Source of the DNA: Diphasiastrum complanatum
Taxonomy: Eukaryota; Streptophyta; Lycopodiopsida; Lycopodiales; Lycopodiaceae
Reading direction: 5' to 3'
Assembly (NCBI GenBank): GCA_029204225.1
Contig: CM055106.1
Coordinates: 48,993,337-49,057,336, forward strand
Length of the DNA: 64,000 bases
The position numbers were made by a program, and so were the translations under genes. Positions 49,210 to 62,053 of the stretch are shown here, in pieces. The notes below the pieces were generated by a model that was not told the origin of the DNA, searched no databases, and was given only the letters and a program-made list of their open reading frames with translations. Position 1 is the first letter of the stretch; each line of letters begins with the position of its first letter.

Positions 49210-50238
49210 TGATGTAGATATTCCTACAGCTAACAGGATCAAGCTTCTTTCTCAAGTCAAAAGGGATTTGCATATAACATAGATAGGGCACTCGAAGGTG
49301 CTTTAGAATTGGCTTGTAGCCATATTAGGCTTTGAAGAGAGTCTTTGAGTCAACTGCTTTTGTGTTCGAATAGTTTTGTAGATAGCAAGCTATAGAAACT
49401 ACTTCGGCCCAAAATTTCTTGGGTAGCTGAGCATTCGATAGCATTGTTCGTGCTGCATCTAGCAATGTTTGGTTCTTCCTTTCGGCTAATCCATTCTGCT
49501 ATGGGGTGTAGCTGGTGGTGAACTGATGATGTATGTCGCACGAAGATAGATAGACAAACATTTCATCTGTCATGTATTCTCTCCCACAATCTGTGCGTAC
49601 TTGAGCTTTCAACCAGTCTGTGTCTCAACAAACTGCTGAAATTCTTTGAAGTAGTTGAATGCCTCAGACTTGTTCTTGATGAAAATTGTCCTAGTGAATC
49701 TCGGATATTCATCAATAAAAGTGATACCTAGAGAGGGTATGCTCATAGGGCCGCACGGATCACTATGTATCAATTCTAAGATGGTCTTAGCTCTAGTGGC
49801 TTGTACTTTTGGGAATCTTGATCTAGGTTGTTTTCCTAGTAAGCACATCTCACATATAGTTCGAGTGTCTGTGGAGGTAGCATTTATGCTTAAATCCTTG
49901 ACCATACTATTGTGATGCATGTACAAGATAGCTCTCATGTTTAAGTGTCCTAATCTTTCATGCAATAGTTGGGCATTAGAATTACTCACATTTGTAGAAA
50001 GTGCATATTCATGACTCAAGATATACAAATTACCTTCTCTATTTGCAGGGAGAATTCCATTAGATTCTTCATCCAAGATGGTATATAAAATATGTAGCCT
50101 ATCAAACAAAGCTCTATAGCCTTAATATGTGATCTTGTTGATAAATAATAAATTCTTGGTTACATAAAGTACACCATCAAGTAATCTAGAAATACCATCT
50201 AATACCAAACTGTTGGTGTTTTACTCTGATACCACCCT
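49210..50238 (-). pseudogene. Copia integrase fragment with adjacent primer-binding site
   Basis: The minus strand shows LDGVLYVTKNLLFINKITY just after a TGGTATCAGAGT primer-binding site (50234-50223), so gag and protease are deleted. Then follow the zinc-binding domain (LLHERLGHLNMRAILYMHHN, CEMCLLGKQPRSRF), LELIHSDPCGPMSIPSLG with the first catalytic Asp, VRTDCGREYMTDEM with the second, and YTPQQNGLAERKNQTLLDAA-like sequence with the catalytic Glu (one stop in place of a Gln). The frame fades by about 49220. The same type of enzyme as in the other copia elements, but a distinct sequence family. Confidence 0.85.
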
Positions 50239-52780
<2,542 letters not shown>

Positions 52781-53261
52781 TTATATACGCTCTTCAGATG
52801 CATGTATTTCAACATTTGAATTGATATCCCTCTCATCATTCACATCAAGTTGTCGGAGATGACTCAATAACTCTTCCTCCTCTCCTTCCATACATTTATG
52901 CGAGGCTTTCTGCATAAAAATATCAATATTATCCCATTTTCTCTGATAATACTAAATCGATCTTTATCGATCATTCTTTTTCAGATAGGGCTCATAAGTT
53001 GTATGGATTTCTATTTCTAAAAGGCTAGAAATACACGTAATTGATGATAAACAAAATTATACATAATTGATGAAAAAAAGGATCAGTTTGTGAAACATTT
53101 TACTGCTTTACATGAGGCTATGTATATTTTGATAACAGTAACAGTGGTAGCCATGCTGCACTTACCTCATTCAAACTCTTTAAGCTCAAAGTGTAGTAGG
53201 AAGTAATGGCAGCGGCAGCAGCGATGCCAAATACCGGTACAATAATTCTTATCGGATCCAT
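52781..53261 (-). CDS. Small single-pass membrane protein, 74 residues, two coding exons
   Basis: The coding exons are 53261-53166 and 52909-52781 on the minus strand. They are joined across a 256-base intron with consensus donor GAG|GTAAGT and acceptor TTTATGCAG; phase is 0 and the stop is TAA. The product begins MDPIRIIVPVFGIAAAAAIT, a hydrophobic N-terminal helix (about residues 6-25) that would anchor it in a membrane. A short polar region and an acidic segment MEGEEEELLSHLRQLDVNDE follow. Alanine codons and splice sites are well kept, so it looks functional. It resembles small plant proteins with an N-terminal MDPxRxxVPVxG-AAAA helix, recalled from memory, of unknown role. A 5' untranslated exon probably ends in the acceptor at 53304. 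Confidence 0.7.
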
Positions 53262-54510
53262 GTACCAGAAAGTAATGTCTTGCTTGTCACCACTCCTTTT
53301 ACGCCTGAAAATCATAAACTACTAAGAGCTAAGAACCTCACATTCCTCATAAAAACCTTTTGATTCTAAAATACAGCCCACTTCAGGAAAGCCCAATGGA
53401 AAACGTTCACATAAATTGCCAGCTTCTCTTGGATTCACTGAGAAGGCAATAATACGCTGATGAAACTAATAACTACAAGCTTAGCAAGAATCAACAAACA
53501 TTGTTCCTAGGAATTCAGCTGTGCCCCAGAAACGACGTCGTGTTTATATATGATTCAACTTCAAAATGTTTTCAATTACCGACTAGTTCAAATTCCCAAA
53601 TCTGTCCATAATCAAATGCGAAAATATCAAAAAGCCAACAAGGAGATTTATAAATATGTGTGTTATTTTTTGTCATTAAAGTGTATTTTGGAAGGTAATT
53701 ATCGAAGAGAGATCAGTGAGAATGAAATGGACGATGACTCAAAACTTGTCAAAAGCAATGCAGGAGACGCAAATCACAGAAAAGTACCCAGTTGCCCGGT
53801 CAATCCTGATCCGATTTCAAATCTACATGCAAATGATCAGATGATCGACGCGATGGAAATTTTTGAGCCCTGTATCCTTTTTCAGTTTCAATATTGATTC
53901 GTGTCTTTTACAACATCAAATTACTACCGCTATAAACACAACGATCATTAAATCAAAAGTTTAATGTCTGTTATTTCTTCTGATCAGATGCGCTGTTGCT
54001 TCTGAACAGCACAAGCGAAACTATAGAAGCTATAAAAACAGTACTGTACAGAAGCCACCACCAAAAAAAAGAAACATATTTGCTAACACGAAATAGGATC
54101 GTAATGTTACATCTTAAAGGTCAATGATGAATATTAACGGTATTTTAGTGGTTCACAGCGAAAACCAATCCATATATCATGTGTGAGAACAAACAAGGAT
54201 AATCACGTCAAAACTTTGGTATATCTTCCTTCTTCTCATCATATTCATAACAAAACCGACGCCACAAAAACAATATTACTTAGTTTACAGAAGAAGCTAT
54301 AGAGGTAGAAACAATAACGGTTCCAGTGAAACGGCAGGATTGCGAGCCAACCTCGATCTCCTGTTTGGAGTAACAGCACACGAAGCTCCAATACTGGATG
54401 AATCAAATTTTCACAACTCCAAGGTCGTTATCGCCCGATTATGTATACGAATATAAGAAGAAGAAAAATAGCGATGATATTGCAGCAACGCGTTGTGTGT
54501 GCTTTACAGA
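53262..54510 (-). promoter_or_regulatory. 5' untranslated exons and promoter side of the small membrane-protein gene
   Basis: TTTTCAG|GCG at 53305 is a good acceptor for the exon holding the ATG. A likely donor GAG|GTTGGC at 54352 would close a non-coding first exon starting near 54500, with a TATA-like TTATTTAAAC on the minus strand at about 54535. The intron would be about 1.05 kb. The first-exon donor is weaker than the coding one, so this part is inference. Confidence 0.4.
53729..53897 (+). other. Short plus-strand open frame inside the predicted leader intron
   Basis: ATG at 53729 opens 55 codons (MDDDSKLVKSNAGDANHRKV...MIDAMEIFEPC) with coding-like composition but no known motif. It lies antisense within the predicted first intron of the membrane-protein gene. 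It may be a chance frame or an exon of an unrelated gene; no splice partner was found. Confidence 0.2.
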
Positions 54511-54539
54511 TGGAAGGAGTGAAGGCAGGTTGTTTAAAT

Positions 54540-55190
54540 AACGGAGAGATTTGATATGTGGATGCTGTTGTTGTTGAGAAAGAGGAGTGAAGTTGCAATT
54601 AGGAAGGGAAGGAAGGCACGTTACGGCACCACCTTTTCACACACCCGGCATTCATTTGTAAATGCCACTTGGGTTTAGGGTGAACAATATATACAGCTAG
54701 TGACACACGTCCTCTCACTCTATTCTAGATTGTGTTGTTGTTGTTGGTGGTGGGACTTTTCTTCCTCCCTTGGAAAGTGTTGTGAGAAGTGTTCCATTTT
54801 TGTATTTTTGATATGATTTTGTTGAAAAGTGGAAGATCACTCAAGATTGACTCTATTTCCATGTGTGATATGTTGTTTTTTATGAGTTTATGTCAACCAA
54901 TGATTGCTTGCCATATGCATTTGCATGTGGCATTCAATCATGAGAACTTTTGTTACTTAAAAAAGGAAAGTGTCTTGAATGTTTTGTTTTATTTTAATAT
55001 TGGCATTGCATTGCAAAGGCAACACTATGTGGTGAGGTTGGTCATTGAAGTTAGTTAAAAAGTCAACATTAAAGATATGCTCGTGGTGAGAGCCCAAACT
55101 TTAAAGGACTGTACTTTTGTTAGGGGCGTTTGTTATGCATGGCTAATTTGCCTAAAGACCCTTAAGCGTCGATGCTCGTAAATAATTGAA
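54540..55190. other. Intergenic DNA upstream of the small membrane-protein gene
   Basis: Contains TTGTTGTTG runs near 54570 and 54735 and a plus-strand CAATATATAC TATA-like word near 54687. The plus-strand frame at 54789-55058 has no known motif. No gene is claimed. Confidence 0.3.
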
Positions 55191-55826
55191 GATAGGAACC
55201 TTACTTGTTAAAGGCACTCCCTTAGATGTTGAAAGTGTTGAAATTTGATGCTCAGCCTCAAATCCATTCAATAATGAGCATCCTGAAAAACGAGAAACAG
55301 AAGGCTCGAATTTCTAAGTAGAGGATCGAAAAATTCAAGATCAAATTTTCTAGAAATTTTCGATACTAGATCGACTTTTCGAGTCATTATTTTTCAAGTC
55401 ATTGTACATTTTTCGATATTGTCAATCTAAAATCCAACCGTTGAACGACTTCGCATTGACAGTCCGCCCACTTTGTACATGCATTAACTGTAATGAGGCG
55501 GTTGTAGTAACTGCAACAAAAGGTAGTTGTAGATAGTTTGTAGAATATCAATCCTAGAATCTTCATCAGAAAACTTCTTCTAATTATTCGAGTTTTTGTA
55601 ACTAGCGTTATCACCCTCAACGACTGTAAGCTGAAGTTATCACTTCAAGCATTGTACTCACTGTTTGATATTAATCTGAGTGCAAATTTTCAGTCCCACT
55701 ACTGTATGTTTCATTGTGCATTTTTCTAAATCATTCAATTTGAACATTCTACTGCTAACTGTGGCGCTTTCGATCCTACACCAAGCTCGCTCACCAACTT
55801 CCGCACATTTCCACTGATTTACGACA
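55190..55826 (+). repeat. Probable 5' LTR of the 56-kb copia element
   Basis: Ends ATTTACGACA directly before the primer-binding site TAGTATCAGAACA (55827-55839). The left border is uncertain. The phrase AATGAGCATCCTGAAAA at about 55273 also occurs at about 39216, next to the other members of this gag family. Confidence 0.55.
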
Positions 55827-55958
55827 TAGTATCAGAACAGGTCGTTCAGTAATCCGCGCATTGTCTGTGGATTATCAAGTCTTGTTTCTACCAAGACAAT
55901 GTTTTAGCATGCGCGCAACCAACAGTATCTCGAAATCGTTGTTTCCACCTCAACCGAA

Positions 55959-57835
55959 ATGGATTCATCTACTAGTTCTTCTCTAATCGACAAACTCGAT
56001 GGGAGTAACTACCATCTCTGGAAGTTCAAAATGAAGGTCATACTACTAGCCAAGGAACTATGGGACATTGTTGATGGCATAGAAGTTAAACCTAAAGGTG
56101 ATGCAGTCACTATCACCAAATGGAGACTGAAAGATGACAAGGCTTTTGTCATGATCACTCTCAACATAAAAGATAATCAAATCAGTCACATACGTGCTGC
56201 TCAGACTGCTAAGGACGTATGGGACATCCTAGCAACCCTCTACGATATCAGGGACGCCTCCTCCAATCTCCATTTGAGGAAGAAATTCTTCACCCTGAGA
56301 ATGTCTGAAGCAGTAAGTGTTTTGAGCCACATTAACACTTTCCAAAATCTTATGGAGTAGATGACTACAACTAGCTCAGTCATTGGAGATACCGATGCTT
56401 TTGTGACTCTATTATCGAGTCTTTTTGAGGCCTATAAGAATTGGGTCCTAGCAATTTCGATCCAGGAGAAGATCACCCTTTCAAGACTAATTTCATTACT
56501 TCAACAAGAGGAGGCCAGAAGAATTGAAACCTCCTCATGCACAGGGTCGGATCCTCAAGCTCTATATTCCAAAAATCAGAAGTTTAGATCCAAAAAGAAG
56601 AGCAATATGTAGTCCATTAGAGGAGTTTTGAGCTCCAAAAAGACCCTTTAAAAATTCGTGCAAGATGTAGTTTATATTATTGAAATATTATAGCACTAAT
56701 ACTTTTGACTTGCCATAATTTTTTAATCGTAGCTTAGAAGTATGTCATCTAAGATATCATTGGAAAGCTCTTGTCGAGCACTTTCCAATGCACTAAACTC
56801 TGCTAGATTCGGACTTACCACTAAAAAGTTATGTCATTTTTAGTGTGGAATCAAAATGTGGACTCAAAAAGTTACGTTACGTAGATTTCAAATTTGAGTG
56901 TTTTGATTGGTCCATGTGTAAGAAAAAATTGAGAAAAATTAAAAAAAAATCTTTACAAAGGGTCTTAATGAATTTAGAACTCCTCTAATGATGATCGAAT
57001 TTTGACTCAGGCTCAAATTTTAGCTCTAGGTCTAATTTTGGCTCAGGGTCGAATTCGAACTCTTCATCTTTCCAACCAAAGCAAAAACTATTCTGCAGAT
57101 ACTGCAAGAAAATTGGACATGAGATCAAGGACTGTAGAACTTTAAAATTCAACAATGAGAAGAAGAAGCAATTCCAACAACAAACGAATTTTGCCTAAAC
57201 CAGTAGATGAAGCAGCCTTTATGACCAAGGTCGGAGAACAACAAAATATTGATTCATGGTATCTCGATTCTGGAGCAACTCAACACATGGCTCACCATTA
57301 AGACTGGTTCAAAGATTATAAATCTTTCACCCACTCTCGAGTTGTGCAACTTGGAGACGACTCATCATATTTGATTCAACATGAAGGAATAGACTCAAAA
57401 TCAAATTTCAGAAAGGTGAAGTCAAATTGCTATCCAACATTCTCCATGTTCCAAATCTGACCATGAATCTGCTCTCAGTTAGCAAAATCACTGATTCAGG
57501 TCAGAGGGTCAAATTCAATACAACCAGCTACACCATCCTTGACAAATCTCGAAAAGTTTTAGCTTTTGGGAGAAGAAGTGACAATCTCTACAAATTCAGC
57601 CATTGTTATTCTTCCAATAGTCAAGCTCTTCACACCTCAACTTCCGAATCATCTGATATGCTTTGGCATTTTAGATTAGGCCATTTGAACTTCAATAATA
57701 CTCAACAAATGTCGACTCAAAAACTAGTACAAGATCTGCCTTCTGTCACCAAGCCAACTTTTCCATGTAAAAGTTGTATAATCAACAAGCATGCTAGAAG
57801 TCCTTTCATTTCTGACTCAGTTCATACATTAGAGA
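55959..57835 (+). pseudogene. Copia gag-protease-integrase start, interrupted
   Basis: ATG at 55959: MDSSTSSSLIDKLDGSNYHL, then FKMKVILLAKELWDIVDGIE and the capsid domain (AQTAKDVWDILATLYDIRDA), a TAG at 56358, then SLFEAYKNWVLAISIQEKIT. After the insertion come a Ser/Asn/Gly-rich repeat encoding SNFGSGSN-like peptides, the CCHC knuckle CRYCKKIGHEIKDC (about 57099-57140) and, in a shifted frame, the protease WYLDSGATQHMAHH (about 57258-57300). From 57427 SNILHVPNLTMNLLSVSKIT leads to the zinc-binding domain (LWHFRLGHLNFNNTQQMS, CKSCIINKHARSPF), and the frame loses similarity at about 57830. Integrase core and RT are absent. Confidence 0.85.
56620..56985. mobile_element. 366-bp TA-flanked MITE inserted in copia gag
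   Basis: Ends are GAGGAGTT at 56620 and AACTCCTC at 56985, perfect inverted 8-mers, each followed outward by TA as expected for a TA target duplication. Beyond the 8-mers, AGACCCTTT near the left end and AAAGGGTCTT near the right end are also inverted. It interrupts the copia gag between capsid and zinc knuckle. It carries no ORF. An inverted partial copy sits at 49054-49202. Such features fit a Tc1/mariner-type MITE, although the termini are not the classic Stowaway sequence. Confidence 0.75.
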
Positions 57836-58292
57836 AATATAGAGCCCAACAAGGGCCTTTGAAAAAGATGTTTTTTTTTTCTTATTTTTGTTGCCATGTG
57901 GACCAATTGAAATCTTGAAATCGGGGTTCTACATAACATAGAATTTCCCAAATATAAATATAATAAAAACTTTTTAAATATATTACTATTTCGTCGGACA
58001 GCATGTGAAAATGCTATTGGTTGTTGAGGCCTGCCCTTCCAGCTCATCACTGCCCGAAGAGACCCAAAAATATCAAAAATGAATATGAAAGATGGTTGAA
58101 ATGAGAAAATCGATGTACCATTAATGTATATACATTGTGAAATCATGGTTAACAAGATTAACTAGAGTTGATTCGTAGCGCCAAATAGTTCAGTGTTTCA
58201 AATTTTTGCCAACACATATTTTCATATTTAGGGCTTTTTGCCTACGCATATTTTTAGATCCATAGTTCAGTGTTTTTGCCTACACATAACGA
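57836..58292. other. Left flank of the four-gene block
   Basis: AT-rich non-coding DNA after the copia break. Three near-copies of TTTTTGCC(A/T)AC(A/G)CATA occur at about 58204, 58238 and 58274. If the block to the right is a mobile element, its left end should lie here, but no terminal repeat could be matched. Confidence 0.35.
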
Positions 58293-59659
58293 ATGGCACC
58301 ATCAAGGAAGTCGTGCTCCTCAATCGACTCTGTGCTTCTCTTCAACAAGAAAGATGATAATGGATTATGGGTGCCAAAAAAAATTCAAAAAACTCTTGGG
58401 TTTTGACGCATCCATCATCAAGAGGAGCATTTCGAAAAAGCAAAAGGTCAAAACTACCATTTCGATCTTATTGGAAGGCCATAATTTTGGATTTCAGAAC
58501 ATCATCAGGAGGATAATCTATTTCTGAAATTCTAGTCCAACATGTATATATGCATTCAGAGATAAATGTGCAAGGATTCAACCGTCAAGATCACAAAAAA
58601 AGCAATTGTGAGTATTGATATTTTTGATACTTTGATTTTTGTCATTCGTTAATATCTATTAGTAAACTTGCCAATTTGATTATTTTTCTCTTGCAGATTT
58701 ATATCCATCCAACATAAATGAATGGGAGCCTAGTGGATCTCTAGCAGGTGTGTTAGATGCTATTCACACTGATATTGGACAGTTGCAATATCGAGGTAGA
58801 TCTGCAAAAGATCTAGCTGATAGTGAGATCCTTTTTTTTATGAATCAATGTACATTCCTGATACAAAAGGATATTTTGGACAAATAGTCTCAATTCCATT
58901 ACCTAGTTTTGAAAGTGATGAATGGGTTGCTCCAGATGCTGCAGTTTCAGAATCATTTCGTTGCAAGCTATATAATGATGTAAAAAATTCATTAAAGATA
59001 AGCACGAGATCAAAAATAGTCAGATTGAGTTGGTTTATTTCTTTGAATATACTTGTGGATTTCTTTTCAAGTGTCAATGTACACAAAACCCCAACGATGT
59101 TTGTATGCAAAAATTTATCAAATAGTTTATTATCTGAACTTATGGATGAAGGCTGGAACAAAAGATCAGATGGAGAAATAGAATGCAAAATCAAAATGTC
59201 TTCCATGTGCTTTCGTTATTAAATTGAAAAAACAAATTTGGGCTTATGCTTCCATTATCAAAGATGGAAAAAAAATAAAGGTAAATGGATGCCACTCGAT
59301 CAAGACTTGGAAGCCAGTGGACATTCAAAACGAAAAAATATTGAAATTATATACAATGATGCAGTTTTGACATGTGTTGAGGTGAAAGAAGATTGGAGTC
59401 TAAATTACATCAGGCAGGAACTATTGCTCCTACAAGATAATATACTTTCAGACTTCAGATTCATTTTCAATGCTAAACTCGTAAGTAACTATAAACACTC
59501 GATTCTTTATGAATAGTTTCTATCAAAACTTTCTCATACAATCTCTATACTAATTGTAACTCACTTTGTATTAGTTTTATGCAGGTGCGTAAAAGACATG
59601 AGCTCGAGATCAAATGCAGAGATATTGGCGAAACAATCCAACTTATGGAAGAACATTGA
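58293..59659 (+). pseudogene. Gene A: intron-containing unknown gene with a possible ubiquitin-like C-terminus
   Basis: ATG at 58293 begins MAPSRKSCSSIDSVLLFNKK. Exons 58293-58607, 58697-59480 and 59585-59659 are separated by introns of 89 and 104 bases with good donors (GTGAGT, GTAAGT) and pyrimidine-rich acceptors (TCTTGCAG, TTATGCAG); the second junction is in phase. Exon 2 carries LYPSNINEWEPSGSLAGVLD and, after a shift in a T8 run, YIPDTKGYFGQIVSIPLPSF and SLLSELMDEGWNKRSDGEIE. The C-terminus (CVEVKEDWSLNYIRQELLLL...DFRFIFNAKL|VRKRHELEIKCRDI) has the strand-helix-strand look of a beta-grasp fold. About three frame breaks, mostly in homopolymers, make it a pseudogene unless they are sequencing errors. 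AATAAA lies near 59737. I recognise no family. Confidence 0.5.
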
Positions 59660-59797
59660 GATTTATATGCAAATACATGTCAATAATCATGTCTTTTTAT
59701 CAATCTAGAAAATTGCATTCCAATCTATATTGATATCAATAAAAATCCCATAAACAGGTTGTTTATATGTAAGATTGTATTTTTTTTTTATGTATCT

Positions 59798-60205
59798 CTA
59801 TTTACAAATGAATTCATATTCAGTAAGTTTTTCTATATTTTCTATATCAGTATTAAAAACTATTAAGGCATCAATCCCCTCTTCTATAATTTCGCCTTCC
59901 TCTGTTTCGGGAAGGACTTGTATGCCTTTTAAGGTAACAGGCCTCTGTCCTATAATTTTGCCTTCCTTTGTATTTAGAAGGACTTCTATGTCTTTTTTAT
60001 CATATATAACAATATCTGCATCTTGAGCAATCTGAAAGGCTGTTAAGACAAGAGCATCATGCTTTTTCGGGCCTTCGATTTCAAGTGTAACACTTACATC
60101 ATTCTGTACATAAGTTCTGATCAAGGGCTCAAAGTTTTTTTGATCTCTGAAGTTTTTTTTATCTCTCTCAACCAGACCTGCTTTCTCACAGGCATGGAAT
60201 GGCAT
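59798..60205 (-). CDS. Gene C: small unknown acidic protein
   Basis: An uninterrupted minus-strand frame of 135 codons from ATG 60205: MPFHACEKAGLVERDKKN, SVTLEIEGPKKHDALVLTAF, QIAQDADIVIYDKKDIEVLL and a C-terminus ending TEYEFICK. An imperfect internal duplication is visible: VLLNTKEGKIIG followed by VLPETEEGEIIEEG about 22 residues later. Another ATG one frame over at about 60230 (MARTKFTAHAIP) suggests the start may once have been upstream, with a one-base shift. It converges with gene A (138 bases between stops) and diverges from gene B, sharing a 300-base upstream region. No known domain; function unknown. Confidence 0.45.
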   Translation of the reverse strand: MPFHACEKAGLVERDKKNFRDQKNFEPLIRTYVQNDVSVTLEIEGPKKHDALVLTAFQIAQDADIVIYDKKDIEVLLNTKEGKIIGQRPVTLKGIQVLPETEEGEIIEEGIDALIVFNTDIENIEKLTEYEFICK

Positions 60206-60508
60206 GGGCAGTGAATTTTGTCCTAGCCATCATTCTCAGAATCAAAAGAAGTAAATTTAAGAAAAAAAAAGTCTGTGATTTGAATATCAAAACCAAGCGC
60301 AAAGAATGAAAACAAAAAAATTTGCGAAAGAATCAAACGTGCCTTACTTTTTCATTATTGTCTGTGCTTTGTACTCGCGCTTGGATCCAATACTCGGTTT
60401 TCTAATATCTCTTTCGAGCGCATAGGATGTTGAGGTTTTGTTCTAACTTGCATTCTATGCCTGAAAGTGAGATTCAAAATCTTTCTTCTATATTTTTTTT
60501 TTGTTGAA
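60206..60508. promoter_or_regulatory. Shared upstream region of divergent genes C and B
   Basis: About 300 bases, AT-rich with poly-A and poly-T runs, separate the two divergent start codons. It is the natural place for a bidirectional promoter. No firm TATA box is identified. Confidence 0.3.
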
Positions 60509-61992
60509 ATGTCTAATTTCAATTCTAGTCTGCTATCTTTTTTTCATGAAATTGGTATTAGTGATAATATAGAATATTTCAAATCTTTTTTTTTTCTTTT
60601 TATTCTTCCTTCTATTATTGAGGGTCCTAGTGTGGAAGCATTTTTTGATATTTATCTCAGATTTAAGTCTCTGCTCAGTCCTCTCTTTTTCATACCTCAG
60701 AATAAGGACATGACTCATTATCAGGACCTGGTGGCACTCGACAAGCATAGTTATAAAGCTAAGTAAGTTACATAATGATTTCAAGTCTGTAGATGATTGT
60801 CCAATTCACAATAAAAATGTAAATTTGCTGAGTTTCAGTTTGCATTTGTTTTTTTTCTTTGGTTAAATATTACTGATGATTCGGATGCTCGCCCTTCTAC
60901 TTTTGAAGCTGTTTCTTCTAGTGGTACAAAACCTGAAAAGTCGAAGACTGTAGATATAGAAACTTTTTTTTATTGATACGAGCGTTAGTTTAGATGATTG
61001 TACAGATTTTGATCCTGCACGAAATAGGGCATCGTTTATTGGCCCTCGAACTACCAACACCCTTTCTCTTTCTAATAAATCTCTTATTACATTGCCTACT
61101 TATAATATAGATAATAATTTTTTTTTGACACTATCAGATATATCGGATCTTTTTGATTTCACAGAGGCCGAGACTCTTTGTATTTTGAGCAAAGAGCTTC
61201 ATGAATTTTCGGATATAATCGATTATGATGCTGATGATCTTCTCCATAGTGTTGACTATGTAAATAAGAATGAGTTTTATTCAAGGAAAGACTGCTTGAA
61301 AATGGTTGTGAGAAAATGTGCCAAAAAAAATGATTTTCTTTCTGATGAAGAGTTCTTGAGATTTCAAAGCCAGCTTGGTTTTCCAAATACAACTGTCTAT
61401 TCACCAACCTTATTGACATCGAAAGGTGGACATAATATTGAAGGAGAGGCAGTGATCGAAGAAGACAAAGCTGAATGTGTAAGTTTTGTATCTTTCTTGT
61501 ACTAATAGATCCGTAAGGTCAGATTTTATACTGGAGCTTACTTTGTATTTTTTTCATTTCAGGAAACAATTTTTCTTGATGATTTTGCAATTCGTCGATG
61601 GCCAGAGATCCTCTGCTGGAGAATTTTCAAGAGATCATGCACTAGATCATTATCTGAAGTTCTTCGAGAATAATGAGATAAGTGTTGTCCATTCAAAGTT
61701 TCATCAACATGGTGAGACAATGATTATGGCAATCAAGGCATTTTCTCATTTTCTTGGAGGACATAATTTTAATAAGGTGTATAAAATAATTTTTGTAAAA
61801 AGAAATATTGCACTTAAGATTTTAGGAGATGATCTAGTAAATTCCATGCTCAAGTCATCTCATTTTGCATTGTATGCAGCCTACGTTGATCTGAGTAAGC
61901 ATGAAAACTACGAGCTCTTGGAGCCTTACGAGAGAAGGTTGCATGATTCTAAATTGCAACTGTTATTAGAGAAAGTGTCGAAAGCAGAGTAG
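60509..61992 (+). pseudogene. Gene B: intron-containing unknown gene, about 430 codons
   Basis: ATG at 60509: MSNFNSSLLSFFHEIGISDN, YFKSFFFLFILPSIIEGPSV, with a donor AA|GTAAGT at 60763. The next exon region (about 60840-61478) carries DDSDARPSTFEAVSSSGTKP, LDDCTDFDPARNRASFIGPR, DISDLFDFTEAETLCILSKE and EFYSRKDCLKMVVRKCAKKN, with a frameshift in a T-run near 60970. A clear intron 61479-61562 (GTAAGT...TTTCATTTCAG, 84 bases) leads to the last exon, whose long frame holds SSAGEFSRDHALDHYLKFFE, MAIKAFSHFLGGHNFNKVYK and YERRLHDSKLQLLLEKVSKA. The splice phase into that frame is off by one base, so a further indel is likely. No family recognised. Its stop is 61 bases from that of gene D. Confidence 0.5.
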
Positions 61993-62053
61993 ATATTGGA
62001 TAACCAAACTTTGTAAACTTTTTCATTTAATATACAAAAAAAAATTTGTATGT

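Larger units (their letters stand above)
55190..57835 (+). mobile_element. Ty1-copia element cut off in the pre-integrase domain
   Basis: LTR region, primer-binding site, gag, zinc knuckle, protease and the first part of integrase on the plus strand. It is interrupted by an inverted-repeat insertion at 56620-56985 and ends abruptly near 57835, where the four-gene block and its left flank begin. Confidence 0.85.

Noticed and set aside
58838-59206. Minus-strand frame antisense to gene A
   Set aside because: The plus strand has consistent exons and splice sites; the minus frame has none.
60230-60245. Histone H3-like start MARTK upstream of gene C
   Set aside because: Only five residues match, followed by unrelated sequence and a stop; chance similarity.
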